From Gammaproteobacteria bacterium (GTDB lineage Bacteria; Pseudomonadota; Gammaproteobacteria; Steroidobacterales; Woeseiaceae), in contig JAACFG010000006.1 in the NCBI GenBank assembly GCA_009937605.1, positions 1 through 40,387 of the forward strand: a stretch of 40,387 nt of DNA, given 5' to 3'. The notes below the pieces were generated by a model, which was not told where the DNA came from, did no database searches, and worked only from the letters and a program-made list of their open reading frames with translations. Position numbers and translations under genes: made by a program. This document shows, piece after piece, positions 17,371 through 24,449 of this stretch. Position 1 is the first letter of the stretch; the number at the start of each line of letters is the position of its first letter.

Positions 17371-18234
17371 CTATACGGCCATCGCGTTGCGCAGCTTCTT
17401 GATTGCGTTGACTTCGAGCTGGCGAATGCGTTCGGCAGAAATACCGTACTCATCAGCAAGCTCGTGCAGCGTCGTCTTGTCTTCGCTAAGCCAGCGTTCT
17501 TCCAGAATACGTCGGCTTCGGTCATCAAGAATATTCAATGCGGCGCGCATGCGTGTCGATGCGTCTGTGTTGAAGTCCGAGGCTTCGACCTGCTTGGCCG
17601 GATCGGAATCCGGTGCCGGCAGGTAAGCTGCTGGCGTGAAATTGCGCTCGTCATCGGCATCCGGTGTCGGATCGAAAATGGCATCGCGCGAATGCAGGCG
17701 CTTCTCCATCTCGGTAACTTCTTTTTCGCTGACACCGAGGTCTTCAGCAACAGCCTTGGTCTCGGCAGCGGTCAGCCACGCGAGTGTCTTCTTGGCTTTG
17801 CGAAGATTAAAGAACAGCTTGCGCTGTGCTTTGGTTGTCGCGACCTTAACGATGCGCCAGTTCTTAAGGACAAACTCGTGAATCTCGGCCCGAATCCAGT
17901 GAACCGCAAAGGACACAAGTCGCACATCGTACTCCGGGTCGAAACGTTTGACGGCTTTCATGAGGCCGACGTTTCCTTCCTGGATAAGGTCATTGAGGGG
18001 CAGGCCGTAGCCGGTGTAGCCCTTCGCGATATGAACAACAAAGCGCAGGTGCGCCATGACGAGCTCACGTGCAGCGTCGAGGTCTTCCTCGTCGCGGAGC
18101 TGCCTGGCAAGCGACTGTTCGTCCTCCTTGGACAAAACAGGAATAGCACCGACGGCCGAAATGTAGGCATCAAGACTGCCTACCGGGCCCGCCAGGGCAA
18201 TTTCGTGATTGCGTGTCGCTAAAGCGGTTGTCAT
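17371..18234 (-). CDS. rpoH: RNA polymerase sigma factor RpoH (sigma-32)
   Basis: 287 residues, the normal length for sigma-32, which directs RNA polymerase to heat-shock promoters (chaperones, proteases such as HslVU encoded at 35832-37730). Region 2 is clear (LVMAHLRFVVHIAKGYTGYG, DLIQEGNVGLMKAV, VSFAVHWIRAEI), the RpoH box is intact as QRKLFFNLR (about residue 137), and region 4 ends with the helix-turn-helix GISAERIRQLE. The ATG has GGAGG 9 nt upstream. In gammaproteobacteria rpoH follows ftsX, but here a tetR gene on the opposite strand separates them. The leader carries a CIRCE operator and other elements listed separately. Confidence 0.97.
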   Translation of the reverse strand: MTTALATRNHEIALAGPVGSLDAYISAVGAIPVLSKEDEQSLARQLRDEEDLDAARELVMAHLRFVVHIAKGYTGYGLPLNDLIQEGNVGLMKAVKRFDPEYDVRLVSFAVHWIRAEIHEFVLKNWRIVKVATTKAQRKLFFNLRKAKKTLAWLTAAETKAVAEDLGVSEKEVTEMEKRLHSRDAIFDPTPDADDERNFTPAAYLPAPDSDPAKQVEASDFNTDASTRMRAALNILDDRSRRILEERWLSEDKTTLHELADEYGISAERIRQLEVNAIKKLRNAMAV

Positions 18235-18236
18235 TT

Positions 18237-18251
18237 ACTACCTCCAGTAGT
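18237..18251 (-). other. Possible hairpin around the rpoH ribosome binding site
   Basis: On the minus strand ACTAC-TGGAG-GTAGT can fold into a 5-bp stem whose loop and 3' arm contain the GGAGG Shine-Dalgarno, three nt from the ATG. The stem is weak. It could make rpoH translation temperature-sensitive, as leader structure does in E. coli, but this is inference. Confidence 0.3.
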
Positions 18252-18262
18252 GGCACTAAATT

Positions 18263-18289
18263 TTAGCACTCGGTGAGTTGGAGTGCTAA
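18263..18289. promoter_or_regulatory. CIRCE operator (HrcA binding site) upstream of rpoH
   Basis: Perfect match to the CIRCE consensus: TTAGCACTC, nine-base spacer, GAGTGCTAA, with no mismatch in either 9-bp arm. CIRCE is the operator of the heat-shock repressor HrcA and normally precedes groESL or the hrcA-grpE-dnaKJ operon. Here its edge is 28 nt upstream of the rpoH ATG, in the leader or over the promoter. hrcA itself is not in the window. Confidence 0.92.
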
Positions 18290-18306
18290 CAGCCGGGTTA
18301 AGTTCC
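18278..18306 (-). promoter_or_regulatory. Candidate sigma-E-type promoter of rpoH overlapping CIRCE
   Basis: On the minus strand GGAACTT (18306-18300) equals the consensus -35 element of the extracytoplasmic sigma factor RpoE. After 17 nt comes TCCAA (18282-18278), a partial match to its -10 element. E. coli rpoH has a sigma-E promoter, so such a site is expected biologically. The -10 and start site would lie inside CIRCE, so HrcA binding would block it. Only the -35 match is strong. Confidence 0.45.
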
Positions 18307-18345
18307 TTGCGGTTTATGTTAAATCTACCCGAATATCGTGCTTAG

Positions 18346-18361
18346 TTGAATTTGTATTCAA
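18346..18361. promoter_or_regulatory. Palindromic operator copy 1 between rpoH and tetR
   Basis: TTGAAT-TTGT-ATTCAA, a perfect inverted repeat with 4-nt spacer. An identical pair of arms recurs 31 bp to the right. Two such sites next to a tetR gene suggest operators for that regulator. Each arm also resembles a -35 element on either strand. Confidence 0.55.
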
Positions 18362-18376
18362 GAATACTAATGTATC

Positions 18377-18392
18377 TTGAATGATTATTCAA
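18377..18392. promoter_or_regulatory. Palindromic operator copy 2 overlapping the tetR -35
   Basis: TTGAAT-GATT-ATTCAA, extended to 7-bp arms (CTTGAAT/ATTCAAG). Its left arm is the -35 box of the tetR promoter. Its right arm read on the minus strand is followed after 17 nt by TAGTAT (18369-18364), a possible sigma-70 promoter toward rpoH. Binding here would affect both directions. Confidence 0.6.
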
Positions 18393-18405
18393 GTATGGCT
18401 ACAAT
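18377..18405 (+). promoter_or_regulatory. Sigma-70 promoter of tetR (leaderless transcript predicted)
   Basis: TTGAAT (18377-18382), 17-nt spacer, TACAAT (18400-18405). The transcription start would fall at about 18412-18413, on or beside the A of the chosen ATG at 18413. No Shine-Dalgarno precedes that ATG, which fits a leaderless mRNA. Confidence 0.6.
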
Positions 18406-18412
18406 AGCTGCC

Positions 18413-18997
18413 ATGTCTCGCCACGCCGAATACGATCGCACCACCGTTATTGCCAGCGCCACGGCCGTTTTCTGGGACAAAGGCTATGGCAAGACGTCAG
18501 TCGGTGACCTCGTCGCAGCCACCGGCTTGCAGCCAGGTAGCCTGTATGCCGCCTTTGGCAACAAGAAAGGCCTGTTTCTCGAAGTTCTCGAGCAATACAA
18601 CCAGGAGTTCATTGCCACTGTCCGGAGTCTGCGCGCCGGGGAAGGTGCTTCGATCGGCAAGATTCACGGCTTGCTTGAACAGATCGTCGATAAGGCCGCG
18701 GCCGGTGAGGCGAATCGCGGCTGTCTGACCGTCAATGCGTTGCTCGAAGTGTCGCAGCACGATGCCGACATAGCGAATCGCCTCAATGGCTACAACGCGG
18801 AGCTACGCAAGGCGTTCGCCTGGATCATCAAGGATGCACAGGCCGAAGGCGATGTTCCTGCCGATCGCAACGCGAACGAACTCGCAAGTCTTGTGATCAA
18901 TAACATCTGGGGTATGCGCGTCATGTGCAAAAGCCGGCCCGACCGGGCAAGCCTCGAGGCGATAGTGACGGGCGTCGTCTGCGCCCTGCGGCACTAA
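18413..18997 (+). CDS. TetR/AcrR family transcriptional regulator
   Basis: 194 residues from the ATG at 18413; an in-frame ATG at 18395 would add six residues but lies upstream of the predicted -10 box, so I prefer 18413. The N-terminal helix-turn-helix (about 25-55: TSVGDLVAATGLQPGSLYAAFGNKKGLF) is typical. The ligand domain contains RGCLTVNALLEVS, with a Cys in the place where NemR-like TetR regulators keep a redox- or electrophile-sensing Cys. It lies between rpoH (divergent) and ftsX (convergent, 1 nt between stops), in a block that is usually ftsX-rpoH without interruption. Likely autoregulated through the two palindromes; effect on rpoH is possible. Ligand unknown. Confidence 0.9.
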   Translation: MSRHAEYDRTTVIASATAVFWDKGYGKTSVGDLVAATGLQPGSLYAAFGNKKGLFLEVLEQYNQEFIATVRSLRAGEGASIGKIHGLLEQIVDKAAAGEANRGCLTVNALLEVSQHDADIANRLNGYNAELRKAFAWIIKDAQAEGDVPADRNANELASLVINNIWGMRVMCKSRPDRASLEAIVTGVVCALRH

Positions 18998-18998
18998 C

Positions 18999-19964
18999 TT
19001 ATCGAGGTTCGATTCGCCGCATATGCCGGGCGGCGGTGAACCAGGATCCAAACAGCCCCAGGAACACACCAACACCAACGATCGCTGCCGCCTCGACGAG
19101 ACTCATCGCGGCGACCGCAATATTGCTCTGGTACAGCCCGGCGAGTCTTTCAACAGGCCCTTGTAGCAGGAACAATCCGTAATAGACCAGGGCGAGAGCC
19201 ATCAAGCCTCCGAGAAGCCCGTACCAGAAACCCGTCCACAAAAACGGCCGACGGACAAAGGCATTCGTCGCGCCGAGGAGTTTCGTCACCTCGATCTCGT
19301 TACGCCGGTTTTCAATATCCAGTCGAATCGTGTTGCCGATAATTACGACGATCGCGATTCCCAGCAATGCCGCTCCGATTGCGACAGCTTGCCGGACAAT
19401 ATCGAGAATGGCATGAAAGCGTTGCACCCACTCGGTATCAACCTGTACATGATCGGTCTCGGGCAGATTGGTCAGTTCCTCCTGCAAGAGGACCATCGAC
19501 GGCCCGTTGTTCCCTGGGCTTGGGCGAACGACGAGCGTGTGAGGTAACGGATTGTCGGGAAGCTGGTCGAGCGCCTGGCCGAAACCGGATTGCTCCTTGA
19601 ACTCGACAAGGGCTTGCGTGGCACTGATGAACTCAACTGAATCCACGTCGGCGCGCTGTTCAATAAGACGCCCAAGTCCTTCTGCCTCGCTTTCAGACAG
19701 CCCCTGGTTCAGAAACACGGCAAAGTCGAGCGCATTGTCCCACCCGGTGCTGATCGAGCGCGCATTCTTGACCACCAGGTTGATGGCAGCGGGAAGGGCA
19801 AGCGTCACGGCAATGACGAGCACGATCATGAGGCTCGAAAACGGATGCCGCACCAAGCGCCCCAGTGAACCAATAGCTGTGCCAATGTGTCGCGCGAGCC
19901 AGATAGAAAACGGGCCGGACGACCGAACCGGCGCGACCGCATCTGCATTACGTGTCACAGCCAT
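18999..19964 (-). CDS. ftsX: Cell division protein FtsX
   Basis: 321-residue inner-membrane partner of FtsE. The FtsEX complex at the division septum transmits ATP hydrolysis to periplasmic murein hydrolase activators such as EnvC. Four membrane helices are seen: about 37-60, then after a large periplasmic domain (about 65-200) three more near 207-228, 250-275 and 290-312. The start is the ATG at 19964, preceded by AGGAGG; the longer open frame reads into ftsE. It overlaps the 3' end of ftsE by 10 nt. The cytoplasmic N-terminus is short and Arg-containing, as in other gammaproteobacteria. Confidence 0.95.
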   Translation of the reverse strand: MAVTRNADAVAPVRSSGPFSIWLARHIGTAIGSLGRLVRHPFSSLMIVLVIAVTLALPAAINLVVKNARSISTGWDNALDFAVFLNQGLSESEAEGLGRLIEQRADVDSVEFISATQALVEFKEQSGFGQALDQLPDNPLPHTLVVRPSPGNNGPSMVLLQEELTNLPETDHVQVDTEWVQRFHAILDIVRQAVAIGAALLGIAIVVIIGNTIRLDIENRRNEIEVTKLLGATNAFVRRPFLWTGFWYGLLGGLMALALVYYGLFLLQGPVERLAGLYQSNIAVAAMSLVEAAAIVGVGVFLGLFGSWFTAARHMRRIEPR

Positions 19965-20638
19965 GGATCGACCTCCTCCTCGGGCTCGACCTGGAGGCGA
20001 CCCGCCTCGAGAGCAATGCGGCGACACCCCAGGCGATCGATCAGCGAAATGTCGTGACTCGCAATTAGCAGCGTAACGCCAACCTCGTTGAAGCGACGGA
20101 AGATGCGCATAACCTCAAGTGAAAGCTCAGGGTCGAGGTTGCCGGTGGGCTCATCCGCGATAAGCAACTTGGGTCGGGAAACGATGGCACGTGCAATACC
20201 GACTCGTTGCTGCTCGCCGGCCGACAGCGTTTCGGGGTTTTGTCTCTCTTTATGCAGAAGCCCGACCTGATCCAGCGCAGCACGTACTTTACGCCCGGCC
20301 TCGCGATGGCCGACACCCGAAATAATCAGCGGCAATGCAACGTTGTCTGAAACGGGCCGATCGTAAAGCAGCTTGTGATCCTGAAACACCATGCCGATCT
20401 GCCGGCGGTATGCGGGTATCTTCCGGCGGCGTACTTTCCGGGTGTTTTGTCCATCGACGATAACCTGGCCACCGGTAGGTCGCTCAATCAAAGCGATGAG
20501 CCGAAGCAATGTGCTCTTGCCCGCGCCCGAGTGTCCGGTCACGAAAACCATCTCGCCCTTATCGACAGACAGGCTGAGTTCAGACAGGGCTTCCTGTCCA
20601 CCGGGGAATCGTTTGGTGACGTTCTCGAGTTGAATCAT
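19955..20638 (-). CDS. ftsE: Cell division ATP-binding protein FtsE
   Basis: 227-residue ABC ATPase that pairs with FtsX at the septum. Walker A GHSGAGKST (about 35-43), Q-loop in VFQDHKLL, signature LSAGEQQR, Walker B LLIADEPTGNLD and the switch His in IASHD are intact. FtsE, FtsX and FtsY form the classic ftsYEX operon; the ftsY stop... ftsY ends upstream with 12 nt between them on the same strand. The C-terminus (about 8 residues, EEEVDPWL) overlaps ftsX. Confidence 0.96.
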   Translation of the reverse strand: MIQLENVTKRFPGGQEALSELSLSVDKGEMVFVTGHSGAGKSTLLRLIALIERPTGGQVIVDGQNTRKVRRRKIPAYRRQIGMVFQDHKLLYDRPVSDNVALPLIISGVGHREAGRKVRAALDQVGLLHKERQNPETLSAGEQQRVGIARAIVSRPKLLIADEPTGNLDPELSLEVMRIFRRFNEVGVTLLIASHDISLIDRLGCRRIALEAGRLQVEPEEEVDPWL

Positions 20639-20650
20639 CAGGTCGTGTCG

Positions 20651-21610
20651 CTAGTCCTGTTGTCCCGACGAAAGCAGTGCGGCGGCGTAATCCTCGGCCA
20701 CGAACGGCTGCATGTCTTCAGCCGATTCGCCGATGCCGATGAAGCGTACCGGCACCCCGATGCGATCGGCTATTGCCAGAAGAATGCCACCCTTGGCGCT
20801 GCCATCCAACTTCGTGACGGTAATACCCGTCAACCCGAGCGCCTCGTGAAACTTCTCGGCCTGGACCAGTGCGTTCTGCCCCTGACTCGCATCGAGGACA
20901 AGCATTATCTCGTGTGGCGCCGTCTCGTCACGTCGACTGATCACGCGTCTCACCTTGGCGAGCTCATCCATCAGCCCGCTCTGGCTTTGCAGACGCCCCG
21001 CCGTGTCAGCTAGTAGAATATCGATGTCACGCGCCTTCGCCGCATCCATCGCATCGAATATTACAGCCGCGGGATCCGCACCCGCCTGCTGGGAAATCAC
21101 CGGTACATCGTTACGCGCACCCCAGGCCTGTAGCTGCTCGACAGCCGCTGCCCGAAACGTGTCGCCCGCCGCCAGCATGACCGAATAGCCGTGGTCCTTA
21201 AAGCGCCGCGCCATCTTGCCAATGGTCGTCGTCTTGCCTGCACCGTTTACGCCCACCATGAGAATGACGAATGGGCCGTCGGGCTTTTCAACGCTCAGTG
21301 GTCTCTCCACGGGCTCCAGAATTTCGCACAAGGACTTATGCAGGCCACGCTGCAAAGCCTCAACGTCTTTGAGCTCCTTGCGTGCGAGGCTCTTCTGGAG
21401 GTCGTTGATGATCCGCTCGGTCGTGTCTACGCCGACATCGGCCATGACCAGAAGACTCTCGAGTTCCTCGAGCGTCGTTTCGTCAATCTTGCCGCCGGGC
21501 GCAAGGTTGGCCAGGTCATAGGTTAACCAGCTGTCGCCCTTGTTGATGCGGGCACGCAGGCGCTTGATGAAGCCCTCTTTCTTTGCAGGCTTTTCCTTTT
21601 TCCCAAACAT
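20651..21610 (-). CDS. ftsY: Signal recognition particle receptor FtsY
   Basis: 319-residue SRP-receptor GTPase, needed for co-translational targeting of membrane proteins. The NG domain is complete: GVNGAGKTTTIGKMA (G1), DTAGRLQ (G3), TKLDGSAKGG (G4) and the closing GIGESAEDMQPF. The acidic membrane-binding A domain of E. coli FtsY is almost absent; only a short Lys-rich start (MFGKKEKPAKKEGF) remains, which is common outside enterobacteria. The frame is open much further upstream, but the ATG at 21610 gives the conserved start. First gene of ftsY-ftsE-ftsX, divergent from rsmD with 34 nt between starts, so promoters overlap. Confidence 0.96.
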   Translation of the reverse strand: MFGKKEKPAKKEGFIKRLRARINKGDSWLTYDLANLAPGGKIDETTLEELESLLVMADVGVDTTERIINDLQKSLARKELKDVEALQRGLHKSLCEILEPVERPLSVEKPDGPFVILMVGVNGAGKTTTIGKMARRFKDHGYSVMLAAGDTFRAAAVEQLQAWGARNDVPVISQQAGADPAAVIFDAMDAAKARDIDILLADTAGRLQSQSGLMDELAKVRRVISRRDETAPHEIMLVLDASQGQNALVQAEKFHEALGLTGITVTKLDGSAKGGILLAIADRIGVPVRFIGIGESAEDMQPFVAEDYAAALLSSGQQD

Positions 21611-21644
21611 ACGGTTACGATTCTTTACTCGGAACGAGGCAGCG

Positions 21645-22244
21645 ATGGCCAAACGAAAACAAAGTGGTAATTCCAAAGCAGGACGGCTGCGTATTGTAGC
21701 CGGAAACTGGCGCAGTCGCCTTTTGGATATTGCCGACGTGGAAGGCCTGCGCCCTACGTCAGAACGCATACGAGAGACACTTTTCAACTGGCTAACGCCA
21801 CACCTTCATGGCGCGCGATGTCTCGATCTGTACGCCGGCACCGGCGCATTGGGACTCGAGGCGTTATCACGGGGCGCGGCGAGCGCCGTATTCGTCGAGC
21901 GAGACCCGGTCGCTGAGCGGCAACTTCGGAAGAATATCGAGTTGCTCGGTGCCGAGAACGCCGAGATCATCCCGAGCGGCGCGCTCGAATTCCTCCGTAG
22001 CGCGGCCCCGACACCATTCGATATCATCTTCCTCGACCCACCCTACGCGGGCAATCTTCTCGGGGAAACATGTAGACTACTGGCCGACACGCACCAACTC
22101 GCCGACGACGCGCTCATCTATCTCGAGGACGAACGCTCACGAGGAGAGCCGGACCTGCCGCGGACCTGGACAGTATTGAAAGACAAGACTGCAGGTAAGG
22201 TTCGCTACATGCTGGCGAAGGCCGAAAAGGACAAACAGCGATGA
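21645..22244 (+). CDS. rsmD: 16S rRNA (guanine966-N2)-methyltransferase RsmD
   Basis: 199 residues. It methylates G966 of 16S rRNA during 30S assembly with S-adenosylmethionine. The substrate/SAM motifs are visible: [10 protein letters not shown] near the start, [15 protein letters not shown], the SAM loop [19 protein letters not shown] and the catalytic DPPYAG. The ATG at 21645 with GAGG upstream is preferred over the longer open frame. The stop overlaps the coaD start as ATGA, an arrangement seen in many gammaproteobacteria. Confidence 0.95.
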   Translation: MAKRKQSGNSKAGRLRIVAGNWRSRLLDIADVEGLRPTSERIRETLFNWLTPHLHGARCLDLYAGTGALGLEALSRGAASAVFVERDPVAERQLRKNIELLGAENAEIIPSGALEFLRSAAPTPFDIIFLDPPYAGNLLGETCRLLADTHQLADDALIYLEDERSRGEPDLPRTWTVLKDKTAGKVRYMLAKAEKDKQR

Positions 22245-22729
22245 ATATTTCTGCGATGTACCCGGGAACGTTCGATCCCATCACATTGGGACACGAAGAT
22301 TTCGTGCGGCGAGCATCGCGGCTTTACGACAAGGTCGTCGTTGCTGTGGCAGCCGATACGGGGTCAAAGAAGACCATGTTCTCCTTCGAAGAACGAGTTG
22401 AGCTCGCGCAGCAGTCGCTGGCCGATATCACGAACGTCGACGTGAGGGGCTACTCTGGTCTGACAATCGACTTTGCCGTCGAGAATGATCTCGCGGTAAT
22501 CGTCCGCGGACTTCGCGCTGTTTCTGATTTCGAGTACGAGTTTCAGCTGGCGAGCATGAACAGGGTACTCACGCAAGAGGTCGAGACGGCGTTCCTGACG
22601 CCGACCGACAAGTACACGTTCATCTCCTCGACCCTGGTCCGCGAGGTCGCACAACTCGGGGGAGACGTTACCGAGTTCGTGTCGCCTTTGGTCAAAGACG
22701 CACTGCTTAAGAAGGTCGGCCGCGCCTAG
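22241..22729 (+). CDS. coaD: Phosphopantetheine adenylyltransferase
   Basis: 162 residues, standard family length. It transfers AMP from ATP to 4'-phosphopantetheine to give dephospho-CoA, the fourth step of CoA synthesis; coaBC for steps two and three is at 25481. The nucleotidyltransferase signature [10 protein letters not shown] (T10, H18) and the second ATP-binding motif [13 protein letters not shown] are intact. Translation is coupled to rsmD by the ATGA overlap. A 7-bp GC hairpin lies about 35 nt after the stop, without a T-run. Confidence 0.97.
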   Translation: MNISAMYPGTFDPITLGHEDFVRRASRLYDKVVVAVAADTGSKKTMFSFEERVELAQQSLADITNVDVRGYSGLTIDFAVENDLAVIVRGLRAVSDFEYEFQLASMNRVLTQEVETAFLTPTDKYTFISSTLVREVAQLGGDVTEFVSPLVKDALLKKVGRA

Positions 22730-22783
22730 TCTGCTTTCGGCCCGGAGCGGTCATCCGCTTTGGGCGCAGTGCACTGCTGCGCC

Positions 22784-23260
22784 TCAGCTATTGTTGCCGC
22801 TCGTGTAACCGGGTGTCTTGTCGCTGGTTATCTGCTCAATCATTCGCGCGGCATTGCTGCTTTCCGGGTCGAGTTTGAGCGATACGCGATAGTACCAAAT
22901 AGCCCTTTCATGATCGCCTTTGGCCATGACGGCCTCAGCGAGGGAATCCCAGGCGTTGGCGGATAGAGGGAATGTTCCGGTATTCAGGTCGAATACCTCG
23001 ATGGCCGCGTCGATTTCGCCGCTCTCAAGAAGGCGGTAGCCCATCGCATTAACCGATGATTCCACAATGTCCGCGGCCGGCATACCGTAATCGCCCATTG
23101 CACGAAACGCGTAGGTGATTCTCGCCGGATCGTGTGTGGCGAAGGCAGCAGCCAGGTGGCCGATCACTTCAGCCTGAGGTGAATTTATTGGCGCCGATTG
23201 TGCGGCTCCGGCGCTGCTGGCGAGGATTGCCATGGCGAATGCCAGTCGTAGTCGATTCAT
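22784..23260 (-). CDS. Exported TPR-like protein
   Basis: 158 residues from the ATG at 23260, which has a strong GGAGGGG site; the frame extends nine codons further up but without support. A signal peptide (about 1-23, ending in SAGAAQSA) is followed by two or three TPR-like helical repeats, best seen as NAWDSLAEAVMAKGDHERAI with WYYRVSLKLDP at about 105-140. Small periplasmic TPR proteins mediate protein contacts; no partner is evident. It lies between coaD (convergent) and mutM (same strand). I do not recognise a named family. Confidence 0.8.
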   Translation of the reverse strand: MNRLRLAFAMAILASSAGAAQSAPINSPQAEVIGHLAAAFATHDPARITYAFRAMGDYGMPAADIVESSVNAMGYRLLESGEIDAAIEVFDLNTGTFPLSANAWDSLAEAVMAKGDHERAIWYYRVSLKLDPESSNAARMIEQITSDKTPGYTSGNNS

Positions 23261-23354
23261 GTTATTGCCCCTCCAAAATCTGCTCACCTACGATATAGAT
23301 GCTGCCGGCGGCCAAACGGTTTCAATAGTCGACAAAATTCGCCGGGCGTCGGGG

Positions 23355-24167
23355 TCAGGTTTGGCAGGTTCTGCAGTAATATGTACTTCGCTGCCCCTGA
23401 ACAAACGCCTTGATCACCGTGTTGCAGCGACGGCAATGTTCGCCTTCCCGATCGTAAACCTCGAGCTGCTGCTTGAAATAGCCCGGCTCCCCGTCACCAC
23501 CATAGAAGTCACGCAGCGTCGTGCCACCGGCTTTGATAGCCCGACTCAAAATATCCCGGATCGCCTCTGCAAGCGCATCGTAGCGATGACGTGCAATTCG
23601 TCCAGCAGCACGCTTGGGATTGATGCCGGCCAGGAACAGGGATTCGCTTGCGTAGATATTGCCGACGCCCACGACGACTTTGGCATTCATGATGAACTGC
23701 TTGACGCTGACCTTGCGGCCCCGTGACATTCGCCAAAGGTACTCGCCATTGAAATCATCGCCCAACGGTTCCGGACCCAGGTCGGCAAGCAACGGGTGCG
23801 CGAGCGGTTCGTCGCTCCAGTGAAAAGAACCGAAGCGTCTCGGGTCACGAAAGCGCAATGACTTGCCCGAGTCGAGTTCAAAATCGAAGTGATCGTGAAT
23901 GCCGGCCGGCGTGTCGCGATCCACGATAAAGACGCTGCCCGTCATGCCAAGATGCAGGATCGCGGTGCCGTTTCCGGTGTTGATGAGCAAATATTTGGCG
24001 CGCCGGTCGACCGAGTAGACAGGCTCGCCTCGCAAGCGACGTTCCACGCCTTTTTCCACCGGCCAACGCAGGCGGCGATCTCGCACGACGACCTTTGTGA
24101 TCGTCGTGTCGACAAGCCACGGCTCGATACCTCGGCGGCTGGTTTCGACTTCGGGTAATTCGGGCAT
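23355..24167 (-). CDS. mutM: Formamidopyrimidine-DNA glycosylase MutM (Fpg)
   Basis: 270 residues. It excises 8-oxoguanine and formamidopyrimidines and cuts the abasic site. The N-terminal catalytic PELPEVE (after Met removal, Pro is the Schiff-base nucleophile) is present, as is the conserved Lys in DRRAKYLL, the helix-two-turn-helix region VGNIYASESLF and the zinc finger CRRC...CRTC at the C-terminus (C-x2-C-x16-C-x2-C). It lies downstream of rpmB-rpmG on the same strand, but a terminator at 24198-24225 separates them, so it probably has its own promoter. Confidence 0.97.
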   Translation of the reverse strand: MPELPEVETSRRGIEPWLVDTTITKVVVRDRRLRWPVEKGVERRLRGEPVYSVDRRAKYLLINTGNGTAILHLGMTGSVFIVDRDTPAGIHDHFDFELDSGKSLRFRDPRRFGSFHWSDEPLAHPLLADLGPEPLGDDFNGEYLWRMSRGRKVSVKQFIMNAKVVVGVGNIYASESLFLAGINPKRAAGRIARHRYDALAEAIRDILSRAIKAGGTTLRDFYGGDGEPGYFKQQLEVYDREGEHCRRCNTVIKAFVQGQRSTYYCRTCQT

Positions 24168-24197
24168 GCGCTATTGTGACCTATTTCATCCATGCAC

Positions 24198-24225
24198 AAA
24201 AAAGCCCGCTATGAGCGGGCTTTTT
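24198..24225 (-). terminator. Rho-independent terminator of rpmB-rpmG
   Basis: AAAAGCCCGCT-ATG-AGCGGGCTTTT: 11-bp stem with a 3-nt loop, A-run on one side and T-run on the other. It lies about 50 nt past the rpmG stop, after the REP pair, and just before the mutM start region. Confidence 0.9.
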
Positions 24226-24230
24226 CCTGG

Positions 24231-24274
24231 ATCGCGGCGAATCGCCGCTCGTACGAGCGGCCACTGGCCGCGAT
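24231..24274. repeat. Pair of inverted REP elements (REPIN-like)
   Basis: Two 20-nt units, GAGCGGCCACTGGCCGCGAT on the plus strand (24255-24274) and GAGCGGCGATTCGCCGCGAT on the minus strand (24250-24231), meet at GTAC so that the centre reads CTCGTACGAG. Each unit is itself a palindromic hairpin. The plus-strand unit is identical to the one between hslV and hslU. It resembles Pseudomonas REP sequences and lies directly after rpmG. Confidence 0.8.
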
Positions 24275-24276
24275 TC

Positions 24277-24432
24277 CTATTTAATCTTGGCTTCTTTGTA
24301 GATCACGTGCTTGCGAATCGTTGGATCGTATTTCTTCGTCTCCATCTTTTCGGGGTGCAGGCGCTTGTTCTTCGTCACCGTGTAGTAATGGCCAGTGCCG
24401 GCGCTCGATACGAGTTTGATCTTGTCACGCAT
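24277..24432 (-). CDS. rpmG: 50S ribosomal protein L33
   Basis: 51 residues, [18 protein letters not shown] at the start and [20 protein letters not shown] at the end, the standard bacterial L33. It has no Cys pairs, so it is the zinc-free C-minus form, as in E. coli. The ATG follows rpmB after 17 nt with GGAGG upstream. The TAG stop lies two nt from the REP pair. Too short for many automated gene calls but unambiguous. Confidence 0.97.
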   Translation of the reverse strand: MRDKIKLVSSAGTGHYYTVTKNKRLHPEKMETKKYDPTIRKHVIYKEAKIK

Positions 24433-24449
24433 GTCGAATCCTCCGGCGC

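Noticed and set aside
17314..18222. 302-aa open frame on the plus strand opposite rpoH
   Set aside because: The rpoH protein is unambiguous and the antisense translation has no recognisable domain; it also starts in the terminator.
22768..22796. GC hairpin after coaD (GGCGCAG / CTGCGCC)
   Set aside because: No run of T follows on either strand, and it partly overlaps the convergent TPR gene; not enough for a terminator call.
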